DNA of 11,724 nucleotides from VRUE01 sp035605155 (GCA_035605155.1 DATNHC010000056.1:1-11724); one strand, 5' to 3'; shown: positions 1 through 6,659, numbered from the stretch's first letter. Numbers and translations: made by a program. Notes: a model not told the origin generated them from the sequence alone.

Positions 1-588
1 CCAGAAGTCGAGCCACTCCCCAGCGGCGAGCGCGGGACCGAAGGAGCGCGCCGGGTTCATCGATGCACCGGTGATCGCACCGCCGAAGAGCGCGTCGAGG
101 CCAACCGTGCCGCCGATCGCGATCGCCGCGGCCGCTCCGACCGCGCGCGTGTCGGTGGCGACGGCCATGATCACGAACATGAGGATGGCGGTCATCGTCA
201 GCTCGTAGATCAGGGCGCTGCCGACACCGACGCTTGGAATCGTGGCGCCGAGGCTCGCGGGCGCATCGGGCCAGACGGCAAGCAGGGCGAGGGCGCCGAG
301 CACGGCGCCGAGGAGCTGCGCGGCGATGTAGACGAGCGCCTCGCGGGCGGGGAAGTGCCGAGTGGCGGCGAACGCGAGCGTCACCGCGGGGTTGATGTGG
401 GCGCCGGAGAGATGGCCAGTGGCGTAGACCATCGCCATGATCACGAGCCCGAAGACGAGCGCGACCCCGACCGCGCCGAGGATTCCGCCGTTGACGGCAT
501 CGGAGACGATCGCGCCGCAACCGGCGAAGACGAGGGCGAAGGCCGCGAGGCCCTCGGCGGTTGCGCGGCGCGCGAGGCCCGGCGCCAT
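1..588 (-). CDS. Aquaporin/glyceroporin (MIP family), partial, likely arsenite channel
   Basis: Membrane channel of the major intrinsic protein family. The 196 visible residues carry both half-helix signatures: SGAHINPAVT (NPA at residues 66-68) and SMNPARS (NPA at 178-180, followed by R181). Several hydrophobic membrane segments are seen; the C-terminus lies beyond base 1. An ungapped comparison with E. coli AqpZ puts F46, A166, A175 and R181 at the selectivity filter, so the water-channel His and Thr are both replaced by Ala. This suggests a wider pore that could pass uncharged solutes such as As(OH)3 or glycerol. The ATG at 588-586 overlaps the arsC stop (TAATG on the minus strand), so translation is probably coupled. 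By analogy with Sinorhizobium AqpS, known to work with ArsC, it probably lets arsenite made by ArsC flow out. Family is certain; the substrate is inferred from context. Confidence 0.93.
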   Translation of the reverse strand, partial: MAPGLARRATAEGLAAFALVFAGCGAIVSDAVNGGILGAVGVALVFGLVIMAMVYATGHLSGAHINPAVTLAFAATRHFPAREALVYIAAQLLGAVLGALALLAVWPDAPASLGATIPSVGVGSALIYELTMTAILMFVIMAVATDTRAVGAAAAIAIGGTVGLDALFGGAITGASMNPARSFGPALAAGEWLDFW

Positions 589-995
589 TAGCGCGGGACC
601 AGCTCGCCGATCAAGCCTTCGACGCGCCGCTGGATCTCGTTGCGAATCCGCCGCACAACCTCGAGGCCCTGGCCGGCGGGGTCCTCGAGCTGCCAATCCT
701 CATAACGCTTTCCGGGGTAGATCGGGCAGGCGTCGCCACAACCCATCGTGATCACGACGTCGGCGCCCTTGACGGACTCATCGGTGAGTGGCTTGGGGAG
801 CTCTGCGGCGAGATCGACGCCGACCTCACGCATCGCCTCGACGGCCACCGGGTTGATCTCCTCGGCTGGGGCGGAGCCAGCGCTGCGGACAACAACCCGG
901 CCTTCACCCAGCTTGTTCAGCAGCCCCGCCGCCATCTGGCTGCGGCCCGCGTTGTGGACGCAGACGAACAAGACCTCCGGGACTTCGCCGCTCAC
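588..995 (-). CDS. arsC: Arsenate reductase, LMW protein-tyrosine-phosphatase type
   Basis: Cytoplasmic enzyme reducing arsenate to arsenite. From the GTG start it has 135 residues, usual for the family. The P-loop CVHNAGRS (C12, R18) is the CX5R nucleophile site; the ITMGCGDACP segment has C86 and C90; DPAG with D105 is the likely general acid. KRYEDW is typical of actinobacterial and Trx-type ArsC. The extra cysteines fit an intramolecular disulfide relay, but a mycothiol/mycoredoxin route is also possible; sequence alone does not decide. The reading frame stays open to a TTG at 1031, which would add 12 residues. I prefer GTG at 995 because it places the P-loop Cys where the family has it, and because the TTG lies in the divergent promoter. 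No Shine-Dalgarno precedes the GTG. The following aquaporin overlaps it by 1 base. Divergent from arsR. Confidence 0.93.
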   Translation of the reverse strand: MSGEVPEVLFVCVHNAGRSQMAAGLLNKLGEGRVVVRSAGSAPAEEINPVAVEAMREVGVDLAAELPKPLTDESVKGADVVITMGCGDACPIYPGKRYEDWQLEDPAGQGLEVVRRIRNEIQRRVEGLIGELVPR

Positions 996-1002
996 GGTCG
1001 CC

Positions 1003-1031
1003 AAGCTATTCAATCGACAAATATGCGTCAA
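1003..1031 (-). promoter_or_regulatory. Putative arsC-aquaporin promoter
   Basis: On the minus strand TTGACG (1031-1026) is followed after 17 bases by TAGCTT (1008-1003), which matches the -10 consensus weakly (3 of 6). The predicted transcription start would fall at or next to the GTG at 995, giving a leaderless mRNA. That would explain the missing Shine-Dalgarno sequence. Confidence 0.45.
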
Positions 1032-1047
1032 ATAGATATATTTCGAT
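1013..1047. promoter_or_regulatory. Candidate ArsR operator: AT-rich imperfect dyad
   Basis: The left arm ATCGACAAATAT (1013-1024) and right arm ATATATTTCGAT (1036-1047) form an imperfect inverted repeat around an 11-base centre. It is the AT-rich island between divergent arsC and arsR. ArsR/SmtB proteins bind such dyads over promoters. The dyad covers the -35 and -10 elements of the arsR promoter and the -35 of the arsC promoter, so one bound dimer could silence both directions until As(III) or Sb(III) releases it. Dyad seen; function inferred. Confidence 0.6.
1014..1042 (+). promoter_or_regulatory. Putative arsR operon promoter
   Basis: TCGACA (1014-1019), a 17-base spacer and TATATT (1037-1042) match sigma-70-type -35/-10 hexamers at 5 of 6 each. 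Transcription would start about 5 bases before the arsR ATG at 1055, giving a nearly leaderless message; no strong Shine-Dalgarno is present (only AGG at 1050-1052). The promoter lies inside the dyad, consistent with autorepression. Confidence 0.6.
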
Positions 1048-1054
1048 ACAGGTT

Positions 1055-1408
1055 ATGGCCACCGAGCTGCAGCTGACCCCCAAGCAGAAGCGCCCCGCCG
1101 GGGAGCCCTGTTGCGAGCCGGTCGTCTATCCCGATGTCGAGCGAGAGCAGGCGCAGCGCATGGCGGCGATCGCCAAGGCGCTTGGCGATCCGATCCGCCT
1201 GCAACTGGTCGACATCCTGCGCAGGCACGCCGGCAAGGTCTGCGTCTGCGAGCTGGTGCCGCTGTTCGACCTCTCCCAACCGACCGTCTCCCACCACCTC
1301 AAGGTCCTGCGCGACGCGGGCATCGTCGCCTCCGAGCGGCAAGGGCTCTGGGCCTACTACTACGTGATCCCCGACTCCCTGGAGGAGCTCTCCGCATGGC
1401 TGAGCTGA
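1055..1408 (+). CDS. arsR: ArsR/SmtB-family arsenic-responsive repressor
   Basis: Winged-helix repressor of 117 residues, normal for the family. Residues 36-60 form the first helices (AKALGDPIRLQLVDIL), followed by the metal-box-like CVCEL (C63, C65) and the recognition helix in LSQPTVSHHLKVL (73-85), then the wing (ERQGLWAYYYV). An N-terminal vicinal pair C19-C20 precedes the fold. From memory, Corynebacterium ArsR uses an N-terminal Cys pair plus a Cys in the body to hold As(III), and this protein could use C19/C20 with C63 or C65. ATG at 1055 is chosen because it follows the promoter and gives the usual length. The 3' end overlaps the next gene by 13 bases and contains its ribosome-binding site. 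It probably represses both divergent units through the dyad upstream. Confidence 0.95.
   Translation: MATELQLTPKQKRPAGEPCCEPVVYPDVEREQAQRMAAIAKALGDPIRLQLVDILRRHAGKVCVCELVPLFDLSQPTVSHHLKVLRDAGIVASERQGLWAYYYVIPDSLEELSAWLS
1381..1387 (+). promoter_or_regulatory. Ribosome-binding site of the Cys-rich peptide, inside arsR
   Basis: GGAGGAG lies 8 bases before the ATG at 1396, an ideal Shine-Dalgarno and spacing. The bases also encode the EEL near the end of ArsR. This site is the main reason to treat the small downstream frame as a translated gene. Confidence 0.7.
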
Positions 1409-1554
1409 CCGACCCCACCGATGCTGCGGTTCCCTCGGCCTGCTGCGCCTCAGAGCAGCAGAGCGACTGCTGTGAGCCTTCTGAGAAGGCGGAATGCTGC
1501 GCTCCCGGATCCTCGGGCTGGGGCTGCTCCTCGAGCGCAAGCCCAACGCCATAG
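1396..1554 (+). CDS. 52-residue Cys-rich peptide with three CC pairs, putative arsenic-binding protein
   Basis: Small soluble protein that I cannot assign to a named family. Its seven cysteines are C16-C17, C25-C26, C34-C35 and C44: three vicinal pairs at an exact 9-residue period (ACCASEQQS, DCCEPSEKA, ECCAPGSS), then a WGC. The tail is rich in Ser, Gly and Pro. There is no signal peptide and no membrane segment. Vicinal thiols bind As(III) well, and similar CC clusters occur at the ends of other arsenic proteins such as ArsM and ArsI, so sequestration or delivery of As(III) is a reasonable inference. It overlaps arsR by 13 bases, has a strong ribosome-binding site, and ends 10 bases before the oxidase gene, so it sits mid-operon. 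ArsR itself has a CCEP segment (residues 19-22), echoed by CCEP here (25-28). It could instead be a detached N-terminal piece of a longer protein such as an arsenite methyltransferase. Confidence 0.75.
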   Translation: MAELTDPTDAAVPSACCASEQQSDCCEPSEKAECCAPGSSGWGCSSSASPTP

Positions 1555-1564
1555 GCTGGGCCTC

Positions 1565-2398
1565 GTGAGCGAGGTTCATCTCTACGACCCGCAGACGCTC
1601 TATCGCCACTGGGAGGAGCAGCAGTGGAGCCCCTTCGCGATCGATCTCAGCGTCGACCAAAGCCAGTGGGGCGAGCTCGGTGAGGAGGACCGGGGGCTGA
1701 TCTTCTGGGTGCTGGCCTCGTTGATGGTCGCCGAGGAGCGGATCACGACGAAGTTCTCCGGCTTGGTCGGTGCCTACGGGACGGAGGAGGAGGCGACCTT
1801 CCTCGCCACGCAACAGGTCGACGAGGCCCGCCACATGCAGTTCTACGCGCGCTTCCAGGACGAGGTCGTCGCCGACCCGGCGGCGATCGCCGCGCACGTC
1901 GAGCGGGCTCGCGAGCAGATATCTCCAGCCTTCCGCGCGATCTTCGACGAGGCGCTGGTCGAGGCGCATGAGCAGCTCGTCGCCAATCCCCAGGATCCCG
2001 CCGCCAAGGTGCGCTTCGTCACCCTCTACCACCAGATCCTCGAGGGCACGCTGGGGCTGACCTCTTTCAACTTCGTCAGCGGCTATCTCGAACGCGAGGC
2101 GCTGCTGCCGGGATTCGTCGAGGGCTACTCGAAGATCCATCACGACGAGCAGCGCCACATCGGCTACGGCACCTGGTACCTGCGCGAGGCGGTCACCAGC
2201 GAACCCGCCCTCGGCGACGTCGTGCGGGAGACGCTGCGCGAGCTGTTGCCGGCGGTCGCCGAATCGCTGACCCCACCCGATCGCGAGGGGACCGATTGGG
2301 ACGCGCTCGGGGCGAGCGGCGAGGAGATCCGCGACTTCGCGATCGGCGGCCTGACGCGACGCCTGGACATCATCGGCGTCCCGCTGGCGAGCCTTTAA
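1565..2398 (+). CDS. R2-like ligand-binding oxidase (R2lox)/ribonucleotide-reductase R2-like ferritin-fold protein
   Basis: Ferritin-fold di-metal protein of 277 residues. All six expected metal ligands are seen: E57 (AEERIT), E87 and H90 (DEARH), E160 (ILEG), E195 and H198 (DEQRH). In R2lox of Mycobacterium tuberculosis (Rv0233) a Val three residues after the first Glu is cross-linked to a Tyr five residues before the third Glu; here the same places are I60 and Y155. That pattern, the YHQILEG segment and the short length favour R2lox over a true ribonucleotide reductase subunit, and no large subunit lies nearby. R2lox is known to have an Mn/Fe centre and bind a fatty acid; its reaction is not settled. 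The GTG at 1565 is chosen because earlier in-frame codons run through the Cys peptide in another frame and look non-coding. Ribosome binding is weak (AGGCTGGG), suggesting coupling to the upstream gene. A role in arsenic metabolism is only suggested by the operon. Confidence 0.85.
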   Translation: MSEVHLYDPQTLYRHWEEQQWSPFAIDLSVDQSQWGELGEEDRGLIFWVLASLMVAEERITTKFSGLVGAYGTEEEATFLATQQVDEARHMQFYARFQDEVVADPAAIAAHVERAREQISPAFRAIFDEALVEAHEQLVANPQDPAAKVRFVTLYHQILEGTLGLTSFNFVSGYLEREALLPGFVEGYSKIHHDEQRHIGYGTWYLREAVTSEPALGDVVRETLRELLPAVAESLTPPDREGTDWDALGASGEEIRDFAIGGLTRRLDIIGVPLASL

Positions 2399-2456
2399 CC
2401 ACTTGGTAGCACCCTAGTTACATCTCTGACACCGCCTGGCGGCAACGTCTCGGCCC

Positions 2457-4457
2457 ATGTGCGGTCAGCTCCTGCCGCGTCTCCGCTTGCGGCCCGGGGT
2501 CGCGGCTGCCGCCTGTGGGCTGACCCTGCTGGGACCCGGCGCGGCCGGCGCGGTGGTCTCCGACGTACAGCCAATCGACGGGCCGGGCGCGGCCGTGATC
2601 GACGTCGCCGATGCGGCGATGTCGGAGGACGGGACCGGCGGCATCGTCTATCTGAAGGAGATCGACGAACACGACCATGTCTTCGCGGCGCGCTTCCAGC
2701 GGGGCGTTTGGTCGGTCCCGCTGCGGGTCGACGTCGGCCAGGCCTTCGACTCCAGCTGGGCCCGGATCGGCGCCGGCGACGGCGGCCGGCTGGTCGTCAC
2801 CTGGGTGCAGGAGTTCGGCGTCTCCGGCGACCGGATGTTCTCGGCGACGCTCGATCCCGGGGCGACCGGGTTCCAACCCCCGGTGCCGATCGACTTCAAC
2901 CTCGGCGAAGCGACCTCGACCTATCCCGACCTGGCGATGAACCGCGGCGGGCAGGCCTACCTCGCCTACCGGGCGATCACCGACACGAGCCCGGCCAACC
3001 CGCCCGGCTACGTCGGCGCCGACCTGCGCATCGCCCGCTACAGCAGCCGCCTCTGGTCGGTGCTCGGCACACCGCTCGATCGCAGCATCGCCAGCCCGGT
3101 TCGCCTGCCGAGCGAGGAGAACGCGCCGGAGGTCGGCATTGACGTGCAGGGGCAGGGAGTGGTCGCCTGGCAGGAGCCCGACGACGAGTTCGTCGACCGG
3201 GTCTGGGCGCGGCGGCTGTTCGGCTCCAGCGTCGGCATCCCGCTGCAGGTGAGTCCGTCCGCCTGGGACGGGGCGCCTCTGCGTGGCCCGGCCGACGCCT
3301 TCTCGCTCGACGTCTCGGGTTTCGGTCAGGCCGCGATCGCCTTTCGCCAGCAGCCCGGCGAGGCGAGCAAGCTCGATGCGGCGCGGGTGCTCGTCAACGA
3401 GATGCCCGACGTCTTCTCCGAAAAAGCGGGCGCTTTCGGGCAGGCACAGCTGGTTGACGGAGGGGCGCGTGGGGGCCTCGGCCCGCCCAGCGTCGCCGTC
3501 GATCCGCGTGGTCTCTTCGCCGTCTCATTCGGCTCGGGTGCGGCGACGCTGCTCGGCTCGGGCGACGACGTCTCGGTTGAGCCGGTCGAGCGAGTCGACG
3601 AGGGCGCCAGCTCGGTTGCCGGCGATCCGCAGGTCGACCTCGCCGAGACCGGCGCCGCGGTGACGGCCTGGCGAGAGCTGCGCGGCTCCTCCGGCGCGGT
3701 CGGCGTTCAGGAGCGACGCGCGGACGGGGTGATCGAGCCCACGGTGCTCAGCGCTCCTCGGGGCGGGGCGGTGGGTCGCCTGACGCTGGGCGGCTCAGGT
3801 CTCGGCGATGCGATCGTCGCCTGGACCCAGGGCGGCGGCGCTAATGCCCAGATCGCAGCCGCGGTGGTGGACGCTCCGCCCGATCCCTTCCTCGTCCTGC
3901 TGCCGAGCGGCTGGCAGCGCAAGAGCAAGATTCGCATCGCCTGGGACCGCACGCTGAACGCGATCGGCGGCGTGCGCTACTCGGTCAGCGTCGACGACGA
4001 GCCCGTGCTCGAGAATCTCAAAGGCCTGCACGCGCGCCTCTCCCGCGACGACGTCGAAGACGGCAAGCACCGGATCCAGATCTTCGCCGTCGACGAGGCT
4101 GGCCAGGAGACCGGCAGCCGCAGCGCTCGCTTGCTCGTCGACCGGCATGGCCCGCGGGTACGGTTCGAGCGGCGGGGTCGTAGGCTGATCGTCGTCGTCT
4201 CCGATGGCGCCCGCAATGCCGGCTCGGGCCTGCGCCGCCGCTCGGTCAAGGTCGCCTTCGGTGAGCGGCGCGGCGCGGGCTCCTCGAGTGCTCGGCGCCG
4301 CGTGCAGGGAAACGCCGGGAAAGGCCGCAAGAGGACGAGCACGGCGTTTCGCGTGAGCCACACCTTCGCCGACGCCGGGCGCTACCGCGTGCAGGTCAGG
4401 GCCCGCGATCGAGCCGGCAACCGGGTCGTCGTGGGGCGCAAGGTGCGGATCCGATGA
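2457..4457 (+). CDS. Exported beta-propeller-like protein with C-terminal Ig-like segments
   Basis: Unnamed protein of 666 residues. The start MCGQLLPRLRLR plus a hydrophobic stretch ending AGA-VV looks like a signal peptide with cleavage near residue 32. Residues about 50-475 contain about eight irregular repeats ending in hydrophobic strands of the type VVTWVQ, YLAYRA, VVAWQE, AIAFRQ, AVTAWRE and AIVAWTQ, typical of sialidase/propeller-like secreted proteins. Residues about 480-570 look like an Ig-like fold (IRIAWDRTLN to ARLLVDRHGP), followed by a very basic, Arg-rich Ig-like end (about 575-666) with AGRYRVQVRARDRAGN. No catalytic signature was recognised. It heads a two-gene operon; the stop region overlaps the next ATG by 4 bases. 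There is no clear Shine-Dalgarno before ATG 2457, and the 58 bases separating it from the oxidase gene show no convincing promoter or terminator. A later start is possible but would cut into the signal peptide. Confidence 0.8.
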   Translation: MCGQLLPRLRLRPGVAAAACGLTLLGPGAAGAVVSDVQPIDGPGAAVIDVADAAMSEDGTGGIVYLKEIDEHDHVFAARFQRGVWSVPLRVDVGQAFDSSWARIGAGDGGRLVVTWVQEFGVSGDRMFSATLDPGATGFQPPVPIDFNLGEATSTYPDLAMNRGGQAYLAYRAITDTSPANPPGYVGADLRIARYSSRLWSVLGTPLDRSIASPVRLPSEENAPEVGIDVQGQGVVAWQEPDDEFVDRVWARRLFGSSVGIPLQVSPSAWDGAPLRGPADAFSLDVSGFGQAAIAFRQQPGEASKLDAARVLVNEMPDVFSEKAGAFGQAQLVDGGARGGLGPPSVAVDPRGLFAVSFGSGAATLLGSGDDVSVEPVERVDEGASSVAGDPQVDLAETGAAVTAWRELRGSSGAVGVQERRADGVIEPTVLSAPRGGAVGRLTLGGSGLGDAIVAWTQGGGANAQIAAAVVDAPPDPFLVLLPSGWQRKSKIRIAWDRTLNAIGGVRYSVSVDDEPVLENLKGLHARLSRDDVEDGKHRIQIFAVDEAGQETGSRSARLLVDRHGPRVRFERRGRRLIVVVSDGARNAGSGLRRRSVKVAFGERRGAGSSSARRRVQGNAGKGRKRTSTAFRVSHTFADAGRYRVQVRARDRAGNRVVVGRKVRIR

Positions 4458-6508
4458 GGGCGGCGCTCAGGCCTACGCTGCTCGCCTGGGTGGCAGCGAG
4501 CGTCACCCTGACGATCCCGGCCAGCGCCGTCGCCCTCTACGGAAACGCCGCCGACGAGATTCCCGGCGCCCTGCTCGTCTCCGCCGACTACGCCCGCCTC
4601 GAGCAGGGCGATGACACCACCGTGTTCGCGGCGGTCTCGGCCGATGGCCGCTACGTGGCGATCGAGACTCACGCGCGCAACTTCTTCGCCGACGACGACC
4701 CCGATCCACCGGGCCGGTTCCGCACCGGCGGGATCTTCCGCTTCGACCTGCAGACCAGGGCGCTGGCGAAGGTGGCGGACGGCGACCTTTACGCCGAAGG
4801 CGAGGAAACCTCGTTCCTGAGGAGGGGAGCCTCGAACCCTTCGATCAGCGCCGACGGCCGCTATGTTGCCTTCGCCAGCGGCGAGCAGCTGGTCGCCGCC
4901 GACCAAGACGACCACGTCGACGTCTACGTACGGGACATGACGATCCCGGCCGACGGTGCGGGTGCCTTCGACCTGGTCTCAGCCCGCGATGGAGGCGACA
5001 CCCCGGCGACCTACGGACCGCCCGAATTCCCCTTCGTCGGCAGCCAGCCGGGAGCGGAAGTCTCGCGCGGCGTCGCGATCAGCGCCGACGGGCAGCGGGT
5101 CGCGTTCCGCACCGAAGCCCCCACGAACCTGCCAGCCAGCGCCGCCGTCGAGACCCCGGCAGGCCAGGTCTTTCTTCGCGACCGGGAAGCGAACACGACC
5201 ACCCTGGTGACCGCGGTGCGCGACGCGGAAGCCGGCGAGATGACCGACCAGCCCGCCGGGGGCGCCCTCGGCGCCGCGCTCAGCGGCGACGGCACGACGG
5301 TGGCCTGGACCGGGGCCAACGCGGAAGCCCAGACGCCCTTCCTCAGCGGCGAGATCGTCAACCCCGCCTCCCGCTACTACCTGTGGCGGCGATTGGCCGG
5401 CGATCCGGCGCAGGCGCCGACGCGCCGAATCACCGGCCTTTCCGACCCCGAAGACCCCGCCTGCACGGTCTCACCCCCAAGCTTCAACCGGACCGCGGTC
5501 GGCCCCTGCTACGGACCGCTCGCCGATCCGGAGGGCGGGCCGGCGAACATCGCCGCCCAGCTGCCGGCGCTGAGCGACGACGGCTACGCGGTTGCCTTCC
5601 TCACCGGCTCGGGACCCAGGCCGGTCGAATCGACGAGTCCCGGCCTCGACCTCTTCTTCACCAGGATGAACCCCGGGCTCACCCGCAAGGAGGCGACCGT
5701 CGAGCTGACCCGCGACACGATCGGCGACCCGGCGACGAGCCCGCCGATCGGCAGCGTCGCGATCTCCCCCGATGGGCGCTATCTGGCGCTGGCGACGATA
5801 CGCACCCAGTTCGCGCTCCCCGCCCTGCAGCTGCTCGGCGAGCCCCGTCAGGTGCCGGGCCCGCGCGAGCTCTACGTCGCGGACCTGGAGAGCCGCACCC
5901 TGGAGCGGGTGACCCACTCATCCTCCGGCGGTGACATCGGCTCCGACGTGCAGAACGGGGTCACGCTCTCCACGGCTGGCGAGCAGGTCGCATTCGTCTC
6001 TTTCGCCGGCAACCTCTTCTTCGGCGATGCCAACCAGCGGGCGGACGCCTTCGTCGCGACCCGCCAGCCGGACGTGGAAGGGGGGCCACCGCAGGCAGGG
6101 TCCGACGCCGGCGGCGCCTTGGGGTCGATCGAATTCGACCGCGAAGGCCCGCGGATCGGACTGCGGGCGAAGTCCAAGCCCGACGGCACCATCCTGGTGA
6201 CCGTCTCGGTCCCGGCTGCCGGCGGTGTCAAGGCGGTGGCTCGGGGCCAGGCCGGACGGCCCCCTAAGCTGCGCAACCTCGCCACCGGGTCGGCCCGCGC
6301 CGGGGGCACTGGCCGCAGCGAGGTGCGAATCGTGCTCCACCCTGTCGACCGCTACCGGGCCGAGCTGCGGTCCCGTGAGCGGATTCCAGCGCGGATCTCC
6401 GTCAGCTACGTCGCCTCGCGCGGCGGGCGGCGGGCGAGCGCCTCGCTGCGGTCGGCCTTTCGGCGATCGGCAGCGCCGACGGACGGCTCGGCCGAGGTCC
6501 GGAAGTGA
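4454..6508 (+). CDS. Exported PD40/TolB-like seven-repeat beta-propeller protein
   Basis: Exported protein of 684 residues with a signal peptide (MRAALRPTLLAWVAASVTLT, cleavage probably after ASA near residue 25). Seven PD40-type repeats are visible around residues 61, 131, 209, 277, 373, 437 and 505: VSADGRYVAI, ISADGRYVAF, ISADGQRVAF, LSGDGTTVAW, LSDDGYAVAF, ISPDGRYLAL and a degenerate LSTAGEQVAF. Each is followed by an outer strand such as VYVRD, VFLRD or LYVAD, so a single seven-bladed propeller is likely. C337 and C352 may form a disulfide. Residues about 560-684 form a basic beta-rich tail starting DREGPRIGLRAKSKPDG, similar in style to the tail of the upstream protein. PD40 propellers usually bind proteins or ligands; no enzyme motif is seen. 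The ATG overlaps the upstream stop (ATGA), so the two products are co-translated and may work together at the envelope. Confidence 0.85.
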   Translation: MRAALRPTLLAWVAASVTLTIPASAVALYGNAADEIPGALLVSADYARLEQGDDTTVFAAVSADGRYVAIETHARNFFADDDPDPPGRFRTGGIFRFDLQTRALAKVADGDLYAEGEETSFLRRGASNPSISADGRYVAFASGEQLVAADQDDHVDVYVRDMTIPADGAGAFDLVSARDGGDTPATYGPPEFPFVGSQPGAEVSRGVAISADGQRVAFRTEAPTNLPASAAVETPAGQVFLRDREANTTTLVTAVRDAEAGEMTDQPAGGALGAALSGDGTTVAWTGANAEAQTPFLSGEIVNPASRYYLWRRLAGDPAQAPTRRITGLSDPEDPACTVSPPSFNRTAVGPCYGPLADPEGGPANIAAQLPALSDDGYAVAFLTGSGPRPVESTSPGLDLFFTRMNPGLTRKEATVELTRDTIGDPATSPPIGSVAISPDGRYLALATIRTQFALPALQLLGEPRQVPGPRELYVADLESRTLERVTHSSSGGDIGSDVQNGVTLSTAGEQVAFVSFAGNLFFGDANQRADAFVATRQPDVEGGPPQAGSDAGGALGSIEFDREGPRIGLRAKSKPDGTILVTVSVPAAGGVKAVARGQAGRPPKLRNLATGSARAGGTGRSEVRIVLHPVDRYRAELRSRERIPARISVSYVASRGGRRASASLRSAFRRSAAPTDGSAEVRK

Positions 6509-6532
6509 ACTGTCGGTGACCAAGCGGTGACG
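6504..6532. promoter_or_regulatory. 11-bp-period repeats resembling a PHO box
   Basis: On the plus strand CGGTGAC occurs at 6514-6520 and 6525-6531. A related GTGA lies one 11-base step upstream, inside the end of the previous gene. On the minus strand the cores read TCACC, TCACC and TCACT at an exact 11-base period, and the last copy reads GTTCACT. The PhoP box of actinobacteria is built from 11-bp direct repeats around GTTCACC. The site lies about 130 bases before a PstS-like gene, the classic PHO-regulated target. Repeats seen; PhoP control inferred. The consensus orientation is opposite to the downstream gene, which lowers confidence. Confidence 0.5.
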
Positions 6533-6659
6533 ATCTGGAGAAGCAGTTGATAACGCCATGTAACGCAAACGTAGAAGTCCTGTGAAACCGCTTGACAGAG
6601 CCATATCCGGACGACAACCCTGCCGCCGCAAGGTTCAGTCGATGAAAGGAATGACTCAG
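6533..6659 (+). promoter_or_regulatory. Leader region of the PstS-like gene, promoter not resolved
   Basis: This stretch is more AT-rich than its surroundings. It has a perfect -35-like TTGACA (6592-6597) without a good -10 at normal spacing, an alternative TTGATA (6547-6552) with a distant TAGAAG (6572-6577), and TAACGC repeated at 6551-6556 and 6561-6566. AAAGGA at 6645-6650 is the Shine-Dalgarno for ATG 6660. I could not choose one promoter. Confidence 0.3.

Noticed and set aside
996..1031. An upstream TTG start for arsC at 1031.
   Set aside because: It lies within the divergent operator and -35 region and would add residues not usual before the P-loop; the GTG at 995 fits the family better.
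1421..1564. An N-terminal extension of the oxidase frame, 48 codons starting at 1421.
   Set aside because: It is out of frame with the Cys peptide, is rich in Arg, Ala and Pro without domain character, and GTG 1565 gives a normal R2lox start.
1028..2158. A 376-codon minus-strand frame opposite arsR and the oxidase.
   Set aside because: Both plus-strand genes have clear family motifs, and this frame has none.
2399..2456. A possible promoter (TTGGTA, TAGTTA) before the first propeller gene.
   Set aside because: The elements are not at workable spacing and no better pair was found in the 58 bases.
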